Part shown: positions 46,680-57,729 of the stretch, one piece after another
Numbering within the stretch: the first letter of the stretch is position 1
Layout: each line of letters opens with the position of its first letter
DNA from: Streblospio benedicti
Taxonomy: Eukaryota; Annelida; Polychaeta; Spionida; Spionidae
Assembly: GCA_019095985.1 (NCBI GenBank)
Contig: CM032662.1
Location: forward strand, 7,871,868 to 7,935,867
Direction: 5' to 3'
Length of the DNA: 64,000 nucleotides
Made by a program: the position numbers and the translations under genes
Notes under the pieces: generated by a model
Told to the model about the DNA's origin: nothing
The model's input: the letters and a program-made list of their open reading frames with translations, nothing else
Database searches by the model: none

Positions 46680-48030
46680 ACTGCACAATAGCCGTTGTAT
46701 AGTGGTTTATAGCGCCAATAGGTGGTGTGTGTAATGGAAATATCATCTCTATTAATTGTCCGATGGGGTCATGCTGGTCTAGTAGGATGAGGCGTAAAAG
46801 GTAATGAGTTTTAGAAAACCTTAAAATTGTCGTTCATGTTTGTCCAGTGTTTACCGTCTGTAAGTTAATTTCCGAATGAAATGGTTTTGGTGACATTGAT
46901 TGGGTTGTAAAGTGTGATGGGCTATTTGGGTGTAGCTGCAATCGCAAAATGAATTAATGACAATGTAAATTAATGTCGTTTTCTTTTCCATGTCTAGTCA
47001 AGCATCGTAAACCGTAAAAAACAAACATACTGGAAATGTACCTTATAAATTCTTTAAAAGTCTATCATTGTTTTGGCTACGATTAAATTGATATGGGGGG
47101 ACCTGCTGCAGCTCAAATCATAAATCTAGCAAACTGGAAATAAATAAACATCACAATTAATACTCAGTTAATTACAATGCATAATTTCAAAAATGTGTTT
47201 TGTTATCGAATTTATAGCTAACTAAAAATAAACGCAATTTAGACTCCCATAAAATTGACCTAATCCTGACGTAACATTGACAAACTAGCAAAACAAGCAT
47301 TATATCATATTACAGAGACATGGCAAATTTACGTTATTACTGATTTCCTGCATTTCTGTATTCCCCATTTTGCCCAGAAATGATAAAAGGGTCTGTCTGG
47401 GCTGTTTTCTTCTTGGAGATTACAATCCGTTCTCACATTTAATTGACAGTGTGTTATATGTTGGTATCAGCCGCTGATATCAGCCTGGCCAGTTATTCTT
47501 TGAAGTGCTGAGGCAACTGTTTACACCCTGACAGCCTAGTCCGACCATTACTATGTACACTGATTGGGAGATATTTCTTTTGTAACACTTTGGGTCCTCT
47601 TTGTTTTTGTTTTGTTTTTTTTTGTTTTTTTAATTATTGTTTTTTTTTGTTAAATGATACTCAGTCAAGATTCACATCATTCTATATCAGCTTGACCATT
47701 GCACGATTTATAAACGTTTTACAGTGTAAGTAATGCTTAGACATAATATTCAAGGTGCATACATAAACAGCAGAAATCAGTGTGTCCACTGATCAAAGGC
47801 TAGAAACACGCCAGAGTGGCACGCAACGCGTGTGTACCGTGTATTGTCTCTGTTCAGCAGTCGTGATCACTTTGCACAAGTCCACACCATATGGTCAAGT
47901 TATACATTGTAAGATAGTAAACAGCGTTTATTCAACTATCTAATATCAGGGTGAATACTCTGAATGTCCACGTAAATTGTTTGCTTCAGCCAGTGGATAG
48001 CATGAACACTTGACACAGATAAATCTATCG
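46680..48030. other. AT-rich, no recognised gene
   Basis: Poly-T/TTTTTGTT stretch at 47600-47650. No exon or repeat family member was recognised. Confidence 0.4.
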
Positions 48031-48034
48031 CCCA

Positions 48035-48340
48035 TTGGACGCAACCCATATTCAAACCTTCAAGATGGCCACCATTTTCAAGATGGCCGATAGTTTCGGC
48101 ATAAAAAGACATTTATCATGGATATTGATATTCATTTTTTTTAATTTATGTATTATTACTTGTAGTAGCGCATTTGATATATACACAAGTGTATTTGACT
48201 GCACGAGTGAGCGATGTAAAGCACATCAGAACTACACCGGCTCAGGTAGCAGGCTGGACAGGTGCAAATGGACGATAATTGCAAGTGATGATGATACACA
48301 ATTACCTACTGTCCTGAACTCCATATGTGGGATCCAGTAA
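48035..48340 (+). CDS. Candidate secreted-protein first exon
   Basis: A plus-strand frame of 101 codons with possible starts at 48035, 48065 and 48083. After MADSFGIKRHLS comes a hydrophobic stretch WILIFIFFNLCIITC and a likely signal-peptidase site after SSA, then FDIYTSVFDCTSERCKAHQN with an NYT glycosylation sequon. Donor-like sites CTCAG|GTAGCA (about 48244) and GACAG|GTGCAA (about 48259) may end the exon early. Two CAAGATGGCC YY1-like motifs (48061 and 48079) overlap the upstream ATGs, as in some promoters. No family recognised; it could be a chance frame. Confidence 0.3.
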   Translation: MDATHIQTFKMATIFKMADSFGIKRHLSWILIFIFFNLCIITCSSAFDIYTSVFDCTSERCKAHQNYTGSGSRLDRCKWTIIASDDDTQLPTVLNSICGIQ

Positions 48341-48504
48341 TCATTAGGGGCATACACAGGATCACCCATTCATGGAACACGCAATGTACACGTATATATA
48401 TTGCTTTAGTTTTCTCCTACTTGTTCTACACAAGCACATAAGAAATAACATAAAATATATACAAATATGTTTCTGTATATAACAGTTTTTTTCTTCTCAC
48501 TGCT

Positions 48505-48575
48505 TGGGATGATGGTATAATTTTGGTCTCACAATCGTTGGGTCTTGAGTTCGAATCCTACCAGGGCCACTTGAT
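48505..48575 (+). mobile_element. tRNA-like SINE fragment
   Basis: TTGGGATGATGGTATAATTT, then GGGTCTTGAGTTCGAATCCT: A-box and a good B-box (GAGTTCGAATCC). No acceptor-stem pairing was found, so not called a tRNA gene. Confidence 0.5.
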
Positions 48576-50254
48576 ATGATCAAATAGAAGCTTGGGTTGT
48601 AAAACCTATCGTCAGTTATATTTATCGTTGGTAGAAAATACTTGCTAAAAAAGACATGAGATAGAGAGGTTTGAAAATTTGTCTCTGTATAACTCTATTC
48701 CTGCGGTGTGCTGCATACGGTTTCAATGTATTTTTCGTTCTCTGCTACTTTACAAGCCAAAGTTTTAAAGTTGTCTACTGCTTTAATTTAACGGTTTTCC
48801 AGATTCTGAAGTCTAATTTAAAAGTGTTTAAGAAGAGGATTATACAAATTTAAAACTTTGGCTTGACACGTAACATAAAAGTCCAAGAAAACTATAAATG
48901 AAACTATAAGCTATATAACAAAAGTATAGAGTTATATACAACATAGAAGGGTAAAATAAAGTATATGGATATAAATAAATGTTCCAAAAAATGACAGAAG
49001 AGGTAGGATGAAAGGTAGACATTAGTTTACGCCAGTTCCATCCCTATAAGTATCTTCACTAAAAAGAATACAACAAAACATCAGACATGTCTATACACTC
49101 AGCAGAAAAGCCAAAAGAAAAAATGGTTAACACATTCAAAAACATTCATCCACATTTGTAAGACATCTGCCTTGTTAATGAAAGTGCTACGTAATTGTGT
49201 GTTTGAAGTGATACCCTAATGTAAGCTCCGCTTCCTATGAGCAAGTCTCCTCTCGACGTCAGCCCCATATCACTTAGCAGTCGGAGCACACACAGACAGA
49301 CGCACGTGAATATTTGAAGCACATGTCTCTCCTTTGTATAAAACGCAGTCCGTGGAGGGCGCATATATATTAAGTGCAAAATCTAGCTTCTAAATTATCA
49401 TTAAATATGAACACCGTGTGTAGACAAGGGGACATAGGAGCTAACGGGAAGCTAATGGGGAGATACGGGCGGTAATGCAGACGGATGCGTTTTATTGGAA
49501 GGAAATATAAGCGTTGTAAAGCTGTAAATCGGTATGCTAGATCTATATATAGCACTTCTCCAAGTGACAATAAAGCGGAATGTCATGATGACTTTCTTTC
49601 ATCTGTCACTGTCCCCGGTGGCAGTGATTATCTCAGACGTTCTCCAAAGACACGCACAACGAAAGCGGCGCCGACAATACGTAATACGTGGAGTGATGTA
49701 CGTCAGACGTGCGGCCTCAGAACTCTGCCGTCAAAGCCACTCACTCTTTGAGCACATAAAATGTAATTTACGTTCCCAAGAGGACGATTGAATTTAATTG
49801 CTAACTGCATCAGGTAAAAAGGAAGGGACAAGGCTGAAAAACAGACAAAATGGTTGGTGCCATTAATGTGAAAGCTAGAACGGGGCAGCATTGCAAATGG
49901 TGGCAATCTCCAGATTTAACTTTTTTATTTGAGTATCCATAGATGTGCTCTCCCTGGCACTGACAATCACGGGAACAATGGTGACGATTAAATGTGCCTC
50001 AATTGAACACGCATTTTTAAAGTCAAAATTCAAAGAGTATTCATTACATGCTTTTTCTGCCAACCAGCACAGAGACATTGGGCATGTGCGCCACCGACAT
50101 CTGCTGACTGGTGCTCTTTGACTTTGCAGCATGCTGTTGACTACTGCTTTAATGTATGTTTTTTTTTCTTATAGATGTAGAGGTTTGCTGACTTCTCATT
50201 TAGATTTATAAAATGCAGGAATACGTGGAATCAATACCATGCACAAGGCAGCAC

Positions 50255-50330
50255 GTGCTCACGGCTGAATGGATAAGTAGTTGGACTCATGAGTTCGATT
50301 CCAGATCGAGTTTGACGATGGGTAGTGAGT
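50255..50330 (+). mobile_element. tRNA-like SINE fragment
   Basis: CGGCTGAATGGATAAGTAGT then GGACTCATGAGTTCGATTCC: A-box (TGGATAAGTAG) and B-box (GAGTTCGATTCC) spaced too closely for a whole tRNA. Confidence 0.5.
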
Positions 50331-50493
50331 AAACTTAGTCCAAAAAGGTTGCACCCCACATGTGGGTACAGTGAGTGAACAGTGGTGAGAAAAAAAACAT
50401 GAGTTACAGCAGCAGTGAATCAGCGACTGTGACAAACTTGCAGCAGTCACTGGTAGCAGCAATATCTCAACATGTGACAAGATTATCTCCCAA

Positions 50494-50565
50494 CAACCCT
50501 GTTTATTGCGGCTGTATTGTTGTTTATAACGACATTACGCGTCTCGTGTGTGACAGATAACGGTG
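50494..50565 (+). repeat. Conserved repeat segment, plus copy
   Basis: TATTGCGGCTGTATTGTTGT TTATAACGACATTA...CGTCTCGTGTGTGAC; the same text occurs inverted at 53930-54000 at high identity. Confidence 0.75.
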
Positions 50566-50669
50566 CAATAATGGACTCTCAGCACCCAGACAATGCCATA
50601 AAACAACATGCCGCGTTTTATAGACAGTGTCTTATTATTCCACACAAATAACAAATGTGCTGCTTCTTT

Positions 50670-50790
50670 GTTCTGCTGCTTCTGCTTCTGCTGCTTCTGC
50701 TGCTGCTTCTGCTGCTTCTTCTGCTTCTGCTGCTTCTGATGCTGCTGCTGCTGCTGCTACTGCCGCTGCTGCTGCTGCTGTTCTTCATTG
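50670..50790. repeat. (CTG/CTT)n trinucleotide tract
   Basis: Mixed CTGCTTCTGCTG units. Frames on both strands are poly-Ser/Leu/Ala artefacts. Confidence 0.95.
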
Positions 50791-51802
50791 TCGTTGTCGC
50801 CCTCCTTGCTGTTCCTGTAGTTGTTGTTGCTGTCATTGTTGCTCTGCCTTTATTTCCCTTTTGAACACTTTTTTCTTTTGCAAAACAAACCACGTGCACG
50901 GTAACTCCAAGTACATGTTACAAAACGTTCAATAATTTGACCCAGAAAAGTGCAAGGGAAACCATACATGAAAAAAACCACTATCGTATTATGCAGTTTG
51001 CTGAAACCTCACGTTACTGCGGAGAATCGGAATTGGCACAGCCACGCAATAACTAGTAATAGGCCGCCATTTCACTTTCTTGGAATAGTGTGTAATAGTT
51101 TGTCTTTGTAGTTAGAACTATTAGGTTTTGAATGGATGTAGGCAGTTAAAAGAAAAAAAAGCACAAGCGCTCAACATTTCATATTCGCCGTCTGAAACCG
51201 GCCGTTACCATAACCCACTGGTGGACATTACAATACGTGTAGTGGCCATTTGCCAAGTCCATACAAATGTTCTTCTGGTAACTTTTCAATACGTGAGGCA
51301 ATGTGCATTGCTTGTGTAGAGGGGGGTGGGGGGGGGGGGGGCGTAGGGTGCGTAAGGGGAAGATGCCCCCTTTAGGCTTTACCCACCAAAATATCTAAGT
51401 TTGTGGTGTTCAATCGCTTTGTACAGAACCCAAATGCGCCCACTTTAAAAAAACAACAACTTGGATCTGCACACCCTTTCGCTACACCCTGCTTAACATG
51501 GTGCACAATCGTACAAAATGCGGTAATGTTTGTTACCGGTACAAATATAACACTGTTTATGCTATGTAAGTGTTTAACAAGAATTCGTACATCAACAACT
51601 CCTTTGATTTATCAACAGATGCCATTACAGTCAAAAGCTGGTGAGTGTTCAGCTTGATAACAGCTTCTTTACAATGAGAACAAAATGTGCACGTGTGTAG
51701 TTTATCTAGCTCACTCGACAATGGCTAAATCGCTGTTTAATGCTGGCGTCTCACTTTCCCGAAAATTGAAGCCACTCGACAGAGGTATTTTTTACTTTGA
51801 TA

Positions 51803-51965
51803 CAGTAGAACCTTAAACTAAGACCACCTGTTTTTTGAGACAACATCTATAAATAGGCCTTTCACGGACCAAAACCTTTTATTCATAAAGCTGCAAATAT
51901 AAACCTCTGTATAGAAATATTCTCTTTTTGAGATCACATACCACTGGGTAAAACGTGTGGTCCAT
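51803..51965. mobile_element. CTCTATTGAGACC-family MITE, decayed
   Basis: TA then CAGTAGAACCTTAAACTAAG and ACCACCTG; CTTTCACGGACCAAAACC, TTCATAAAGCTGCAAATA and AAACCTCTGTATAGAAATAT inside. Confidence 0.7.
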
Positions 51966-52204
51966 TCAGTCCATTCAAAGAACGTCCAAGGCATAGAAAG
52001 ATTCTACTATGTCATTTATCAAATGTTATGCAAACCCTCAATCGTTTTTGATAAAGAATCAATACATTTTTTTTACCCCATCGTCAGTTTCCACGGCTTG
52101 ATGGTTTTTCACACTGCCTTTATATTACAACCCTTGTTGATATCAACCCGTGGTCCAGTTGTGGTTAAGCTTGTAAACGTCAAAATCAATACATACGTTT
52201 GACG

Positions 52205-52335
52205 TTTGGACTCCCTGCTGAACATTTCGCCAGTGGGACTTCTGATTGGTTGGATTTTGAGGAGAATTTTCACAGAATTGGATATGGTTGCATCATGGTT
52301 ATATATTGCGTATATAGCCGTGATATATGAAAATG
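52205..52335. mobile_element. CGTATATAGCCGTGATAT-family element, copy 1
   Basis: Contains GCGTATATAGCCGTGATATA and CTTCTGATTGGTTGGATT. The inverted copy at 54800-54955 shares GAACATTTxGxCAGT, CCAATCAGAAG and the terminal motif. Confidence 0.55.
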
Positions 52336-52353
52336 TTTTGACCCAATGTATTT

Positions 52354-53197
52354 GTCATTAGAGCTGCCACCACATAAATTTCGCCTTTACATTGCACTGT
52401 TTGTGATTTCTGAGATGAGGGCTTAAAACCAGTAGACTAGAAATTGCAGTCAGAATCAAATGGCACATGTGAGGCATTTGTATGCGGTGCTCCATACCAG
52501 GCACTGTGTGGGCTAAAAATGTAGATCAAATTTCAGAATATATTTAACCCTAAATGACATTCAAAGTATTTGCATATACAGTAAATGCATCGGATATGGA
52601 ATCCAGATGTAGTACATGTAGTTTTTTGTATCTGGTAATCAGAACATGCTGTCTGGATTATGGAGACAGATTTGCTAGATAGAAATGTAACATTATTATT
52701 ATTTCGAGTGATTAAGCAAACTAGCCAATATAGTAATATAGCCGATATAGTATTGCTGACCTGGGAGTGTTGTTGAGTTTGATTCCCCTTCAATTTTATT
52801 TCATTGTTAGCTTTCCTGAGCTGTAAACAATTTGAGAACAGGAATATGTTTATTAACAATGTGAGAACAATTTGGCGCTGAACATTGACAAACATGTTCA
52901 CTTCGTCGAATAAGAAACAGACGGGCTTGCCACTTTTTTGCTATTGTCCTTTGAAAGATTTCAAATATCCCATAAGCCCTAGATATCTCACCTGTACTGC
53001 GCTGTCCTCCAATAGTGTTGTCATTAGAGCTGCCACCACATAAAGTTCGCCTTACATTGCTACTGTTTCTTTCCTGAGAAGGAGGTAGCTGAGAAGCACC
53101 AGCGCAATTACCGTGATCGTAAGAAGACGGTGACGTCATGAGTCACGTGGCACATGTGAGGCTGTAGTCTCCATCAACCAGGCACTATGTGGCTGCG
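52354..53197. repeat. Pair of related segments, about 665 bases apart
   Basis: GTCATTAGAGCTGCCACCAC at 52354 and 53020, with AxTTCGCCTTxACATTGC after it, then CACATGTGAGGC (52467 and 53151) and CCAGGCACTxTGTGxG in both. The second copy contains the candidate exon at 52992-53139. Confidence 0.75.
52992..53139 (-). CDS. Candidate first coding exon, unknown protein
   Basis: Minus-strand frame of 49 codons plus one base from ATG at 53139 to a consensus donor TACAG|GTGAGA at 52991. It reads MTSPSSYDHGNCAGASQLPP then SQERNSSNVRRTLCGG, a hydrophilic Ser-rich N-terminus. A composite CRE/AP-1/E-box (53131-53149) sits on the start codon. A downstream segment with acceptor TTGTTTACAG at about 52828 has the wrong phase to join it, so no continuation is established. 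Partly duplicated at 52354-52515, so it may be repeat rather than gene. Confidence 0.25.
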
Positions 53198-53330
53198 TGC
53201 GACGAGTCACATAGGCACTTGCTGAGCGGCTGAGGTTGCTGACGTCCATCAACCAGGAGGCTGTGTGTGCTGCGTGTGTGTGTTTGCTCTGTAGTGTGTG
53301 TGAGAGTTTTTTGTGTGTGCGTGTGTTGAC

Positions 53331-53579
<249 letters not shown>

Positions 53580-53929
53580 GACCTCAGCCTGCTGTGTTTG
53601 TATATTGTCACGACATACAGAGGCGCACGACTACCATCTCAGTGTCACTTGCAGCTTTTATTAATCTCTAATAATTAGCAGATGTAATTCAACACGGCTC
53701 ACTACTGTAATTGAGCATGCATACATGTAGGTCTATTATATGACCCGACCACGTACACCCAGAATATCTGTCCAGATGCAAGGCTTTTACGGTGTCATAT
53801 ATTGTACAGACTTGCAGGACATTGCTGAGAGGGAGAACCTTTGCCAGGGCGCCGACAATGCCCCCGGAATGACCCGGCCATTCTGACACAATCTTCCCCA
53901 TTGTTGCGCCGTCATCAGCACACTCCCTG

Positions 53930-54000
53930 TGACAGTCACACACGAGACGCAGCTTAATGTCGTTATAAACAACAATACAGCGCAATACATCGGGTCGTTC
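53930..54000 (-). repeat. Conserved repeat segment, minus copy
   Basis: Complement of the 50494-50565 segment (CACACGAGACGCAGCTTAAT GTCGTTATAAACAACAATAC). A 113-codon minus-strand frame covers it (CIVVYNDIKLRLVCDCHREC in part) but is not recognised. Confidence 0.7.
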
Positions 54001-54210
54001 TTTTGGGCAATAGGTAATTCTTGTTACCATTAGTATTTTCCCCTTTTCTTATGTTTTGTTGGTGGAGAGGAAGGCGGTGGTAAAGTAAACTGTATCAAAT
54101 GTTTGTATCAATGACATAGTCTCAAACTGAGTAATGCAAAACACTCAATAAACTAATCATCTCCATCAGCATATCCAAGAACAGCCATTTGTTCTGTGAC
54201 GTCATAAACA

Positions 54211-54655
54211 GGAGAACCTCCTGCTAGGCTCACCTCTCTGTTAAGACCACCTCTATAAGACCACGTTTCACCGTCCCACCTCTTCATAAAGCTACCTAAA
54301 TGAACCTCTGTATAGAGACAGACCTCCTTATTGAGACCGCCCAACACGGTGGTCTTCATAGGGAGATTCTACTGCACAGTGATAACAAAGAGGGTAGATG
54401 AATGTGATACAGAATCCTCAGTAATAATGGCCACTCTCACATTGCTTACAATAGAGCCTTAAATGAATACAGACCACCTGTCTGGATAGACCACCTCTGT
54501 AAGATGACCGCCTCTATAGAAAGAGCATCTCGATACATGATACGACAATATTTCACATTTTTACAGAGGCCAACACTAAAAAAACTCACATAAATAGACC
54601 ACGCATGCAATGAGACCATCTTGATACCATTCTGTGGTCTAATAGAAAGCGTCGT
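54211..54655. mobile_element. Two CTCTATTGAGACC-family elements
   Basis: 54211-54374: GAGAACCTCCTGCTAGGCTC, CTGTTAAGACCACCTCTATA, TTCATAAAGCTACCTAAATG and right end GGGAGATTCTACTG. 54455-54655: decayed copy with AATACAGACCACCTGTCTGG and GGTCTAATAGAAAGCG. Confidence 0.7.
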
Positions 54656-54727
54656 CCTTCATAATATCGGTACCTAATCACTGTTAATTAAGTGCAACAG
54701 GCAGGTTGTTTCCGCTATCACAACCCG

Positions 54728-54757
54728 GTCACGTGATGCGCGCACTCATCACGTGAC
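54728..54757. promoter_or_regulatory. Inverted pair of TCACGTGA-type E-boxes
   Basis: GTCACGTGATG (54728-54738) and CATCACGTGAC (54747-54757) are exact inverted copies around CGCGCACT. TCACGTGA is the type bound by MiT/TFE or USF factors (known); activity here is inference. Confidence 0.35.
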
Positions 54758-54799
54758 TTTGTTTTGACCTTATAACCCCCAGGACGTGCTGAATATAGA

Positions 54800-54955
54800 C
54801 CTAACCAGTGTCATTGTCATATCTCATGGCCATATATACGCAGCATATAGCCGTGATATAACCATGATTAATATTATGGAACTTGCTGATAATATCCGAC
54901 CAATCAGAAGGCCGACTGCCAAAATGTTCAGGGGGAATTCAAACGCCAAACGTAC
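54800..54955. mobile_element. CGTATATAGCCGTGATAT-family element, copy 2
   Basis: ATATCTCATGGCCATATATA CG and CATATAGCCGTGATATAACC form an imperfect inverted pair; CCAATCAGAAGGCCGACTGC follows, shared with 52205-52335. The terminal motif appears a third time at 63773-63791. Confidence 0.5.
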
Positions 54956-54959
54956 GTTC

Positions 54960-57280
54960 TCACTATAGAGAAGTACGATAACCCGAGTATTGATTTTGTG
55001 GGTTGAAATGAACATGGATTTGTTGATTAGGCAGTGTGAGTGATCAAGCCGTGAGAACCGACGGTGAACTATTGCAGTCTCTTGTATTCTGACCTAATTC
55101 CAGTGTGTTCTACTACTGGCTTCTACTCCATCTACTCTTCTACTCTGCTAATTGCCCCCAATGTCCACCCTGCTGGTTAATTACCCTCTACAGGTCACAG
55201 CGTCAGAGCTAAAGACCTCACGTCTATTCCACGTGAACCACAATGCAATTAACTCAGGAATTGGCCACTATGAGCTACTATTGCTGCTGTCTTACTGTGA
55301 AAACTCTGTCATTTTTAGTGACGCTTTTCACATCAATAAGCGATCAATGCTCAGAATAAATCATATGAACCCTTTGCACCAGTAAAATGTAATGATATGT
55401 CATTTTAGGATTGATTTCACTTTATCTTGAGCTTCTTTCTCTATGACAACAAAAGACGCATTGTGCAGATAACTGCCAGTGGGGCCTATTACCCTCTTTG
55501 GAGGACGCATTTTTCAGCTAGTTCTGTTTACATCATTCTGACCTTTGGCAATCATAGTTGTGCACATTTATATGTAATGTAGTAAGAGGTGAAAACATCA
55601 TTGTTTGCTTCTACACTTCTAAGAAAATAAATTTTTAGCTTTAAAAACGGTTGCTGAGTACATTTAGTTGTGTTTGTCAATGTATTGTTACTTCTGTATT
55701 TTGTATTGTCAGTTCGTCACTTGTTTCGCGTTGGAACAGAAATTTATACACCTGTGGTTTATAATTGATGAGTATTCTGCGATGTCGATGTGTTTTATTG
55801 ACCTATAGTTTTTATATGCATTTATGCGTTTTAAATTGTGAATACGTATCGATATGTTTGTTTCTATATATGGACTGGTATTTTTACTATGTCTGAAATA
55901 AATCCATATTTCATCTTACCCAGAGGTGGGCAGAGATCAGAAGCAATTTGAGTAGTACATTGTATTGGGGCTAAATGATCCTATAACAATCCATTCTGTC
56001 TCTGAGACTTGCTACTACTACTACCAATATACGTAGAAACCATGTACTTTCATCACAATCACTTTGCAATATGTACAGGTAATACATTTCGGTTGGTATG
56101 TGTTGTTTGTTCGACTAACATATCAACATGATATGGAGCAGGGTAGTACCTTATAGTGATATGCATATGTATATTTCAATTACAATTACACTGTTATACA
56201 ACAGTGTGAATGTCACGCTCACTGCCTCGTGTCTAGACACGCCTGGCAATTGTATACACAAAGCATAAGGCCATTCAAATAGTCTACTTACATGTACTTA
56301 GCATGCAGTTACACAACTAATGGTGTAAGTTTAGCTATAATAATGTCATTTTACTTTGCTCAAGTGTCATGTCCCCGTTTTAGAATAATACCACTATTAC
56401 ATGTACAAGGCAACCTTTCAATGGCGACACCTGCCTAAGACGGCCACCTCCTAACTAATAACACATTCCTCAGTCCACCAGTTCCTATAATTACTGACCA
56501 TGTATCACCGATGCTGCCCTTCCACCTCACTAATGGGTACCCTCCTCCCACGAGTCTTCCTAACAAGACGTGTATCTACTCACAAAGTCCATGTGGCATT
56601 CATAATCATGATGTAGTTTCACTTGCTTCAATCAAATGACATTGGGGTTTGCTCTATTGGGGTTTGCCTTTTGTATGTAGGGTGCGAGTGTGTGGGAGGT
56701 ACATAATGGTAAGTTATAGTGCCAAAGTGATACGTAAGCTCCAAAGTAATAGTAGCATTATGTACGTACACCCCCGCAGTCTGTTACATCAGTGGGCAAT
56801 GCTACAGTGACAATGAGAAAAGGGGTCTTATACAATCAACAGCTGCTAAATCCAAGTAATTAAGTGATTAACAGAAGGAATGTAATGTCCTAACCATTAT
56901 GGTACAATAGAACAATCATCCCATTACAACATAACCCATCTAGATTTGATACCTTTATACATTTTCCACAAACTCTAATACATTTATATGCACTTGACCC
57001 AGAACCCCAAGACTCTGCCAATATGCTATATGCATAATGTTCATGATATCTATAAGCCAACATCGATGTTGACACTATATGCGTGACCATATCAAAAGAC
57101 GAGAAAGCCAGACATAGAGATACAGCTCTCAACCATGTGTCAAATCTAAGCTGCATATATACCAAAACCTGTGTCTTTCTACTTCTAGAGGCAGAAAATG
57201 GATTATTGAATGACTGACTTGGTTGCTCTACCATAAATCGGTAACTATTGTCTGAAAACCAATGCAACTACACCCCACCA
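54960..57280. other. Intron or intergenic, no recognised exon
   Basis: AT-rich. The 125-codon minus-strand frame at 56890-57267 has no recognised domain or clear splice context and was not called. Confidence 0.4.
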
Positions 57281-57284
57281 CTGC

Positions 57285-57415
57285 TATGCGCTACAGATCA
57301 GGCGAGTGAACGCTAATGTGAGTGATAAGCACCTCTGCACTATGATTACGATGACCTGTATGCTCCCCAGGGAGCTGAGAAAGATATAGTGTGACAAGGA
57401 TGCTGCCAATGGATT
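57285..57415 (+). mobile_element. SINE body fragment in globin intron
   Basis: Complement of the body of the SINE at 32395-32662 (AGAAAGATATAGTGTGACAA GGATG and CTCCCCAGGGAGCTGAG match). It lies 70 bases from the exon-1C donor. Confidence 0.65.
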
Positions 57416-57486
57416 GAGAGTCATCTGAACCTGCATAGCTGGGAAGGAAGACCACAAACCAGACACCCACACCCACACATACGTAC

Positions 57487-57701
57487 TTGACAAAGACCTC
57501 GACTCCCGCCTCGGCCATGTTGCGGTGGATGGCCTTCCACGACTTGGTGAGGAGGAAGGCCTGGCGCGCGGACAGCCCCAGTCGGGGGTCCACGGGCGGG
57601 GGGGACGGTCCGCCCCGCAGCGGCGACACCCCGCCCCCCGCACCGTGGCCGTTCTGCTCGTGGGCGGAGGACGGAGACGTCTTGGCAGGAACACACCCCA
57701 T
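57487..57701 (-). CDS. Globin first exon 1C: acylation motif and helix A
   Basis: Reads MGCVPAKTSPSSAHEQNGHG, a Gly/Pro-rich linker, then LSARQAFLLTKSWKAIHRNM and AEAGVEVFV, ending GTC AA|GTACGT in phase 2. It is 71 codons plus two bases. The chosen ATG has an ideal context (ACCATGG); another ATG two codons upstream would bury Gly2. It shares GVSPL in the linker with exon 1B and helix A/B12.2 structure with both others. No partner exons 2-5 were seen between 57.4 and 35.8 kb, so joining to the exons at 19990-17586 is proposed (about 37 kb of intron). Strongly GC-rich in AT-rich surroundings. Confidence 0.87.
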
Positions 57702-57729
57702 GGTCATTGCTTGGGGCCGGGGCTAGGTC

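Noticed and set aside
48505-48575. Possible tRNA gene
   Set aside because: A- and B-box text is present but the acceptor and anticodon stems do not pair; a SINE head is more likely.
50618-50935. Ser-rich, Leu-rich and Ala-rich frames
   Set aside because: Products of the CTG/CTT tract read in different frames.
56890-57267. 125-codon minus-strand frame near exon 1C
   Set aside because: No domain, no signal peptide, AT-rich composition unlike the globin exons; likely chance.
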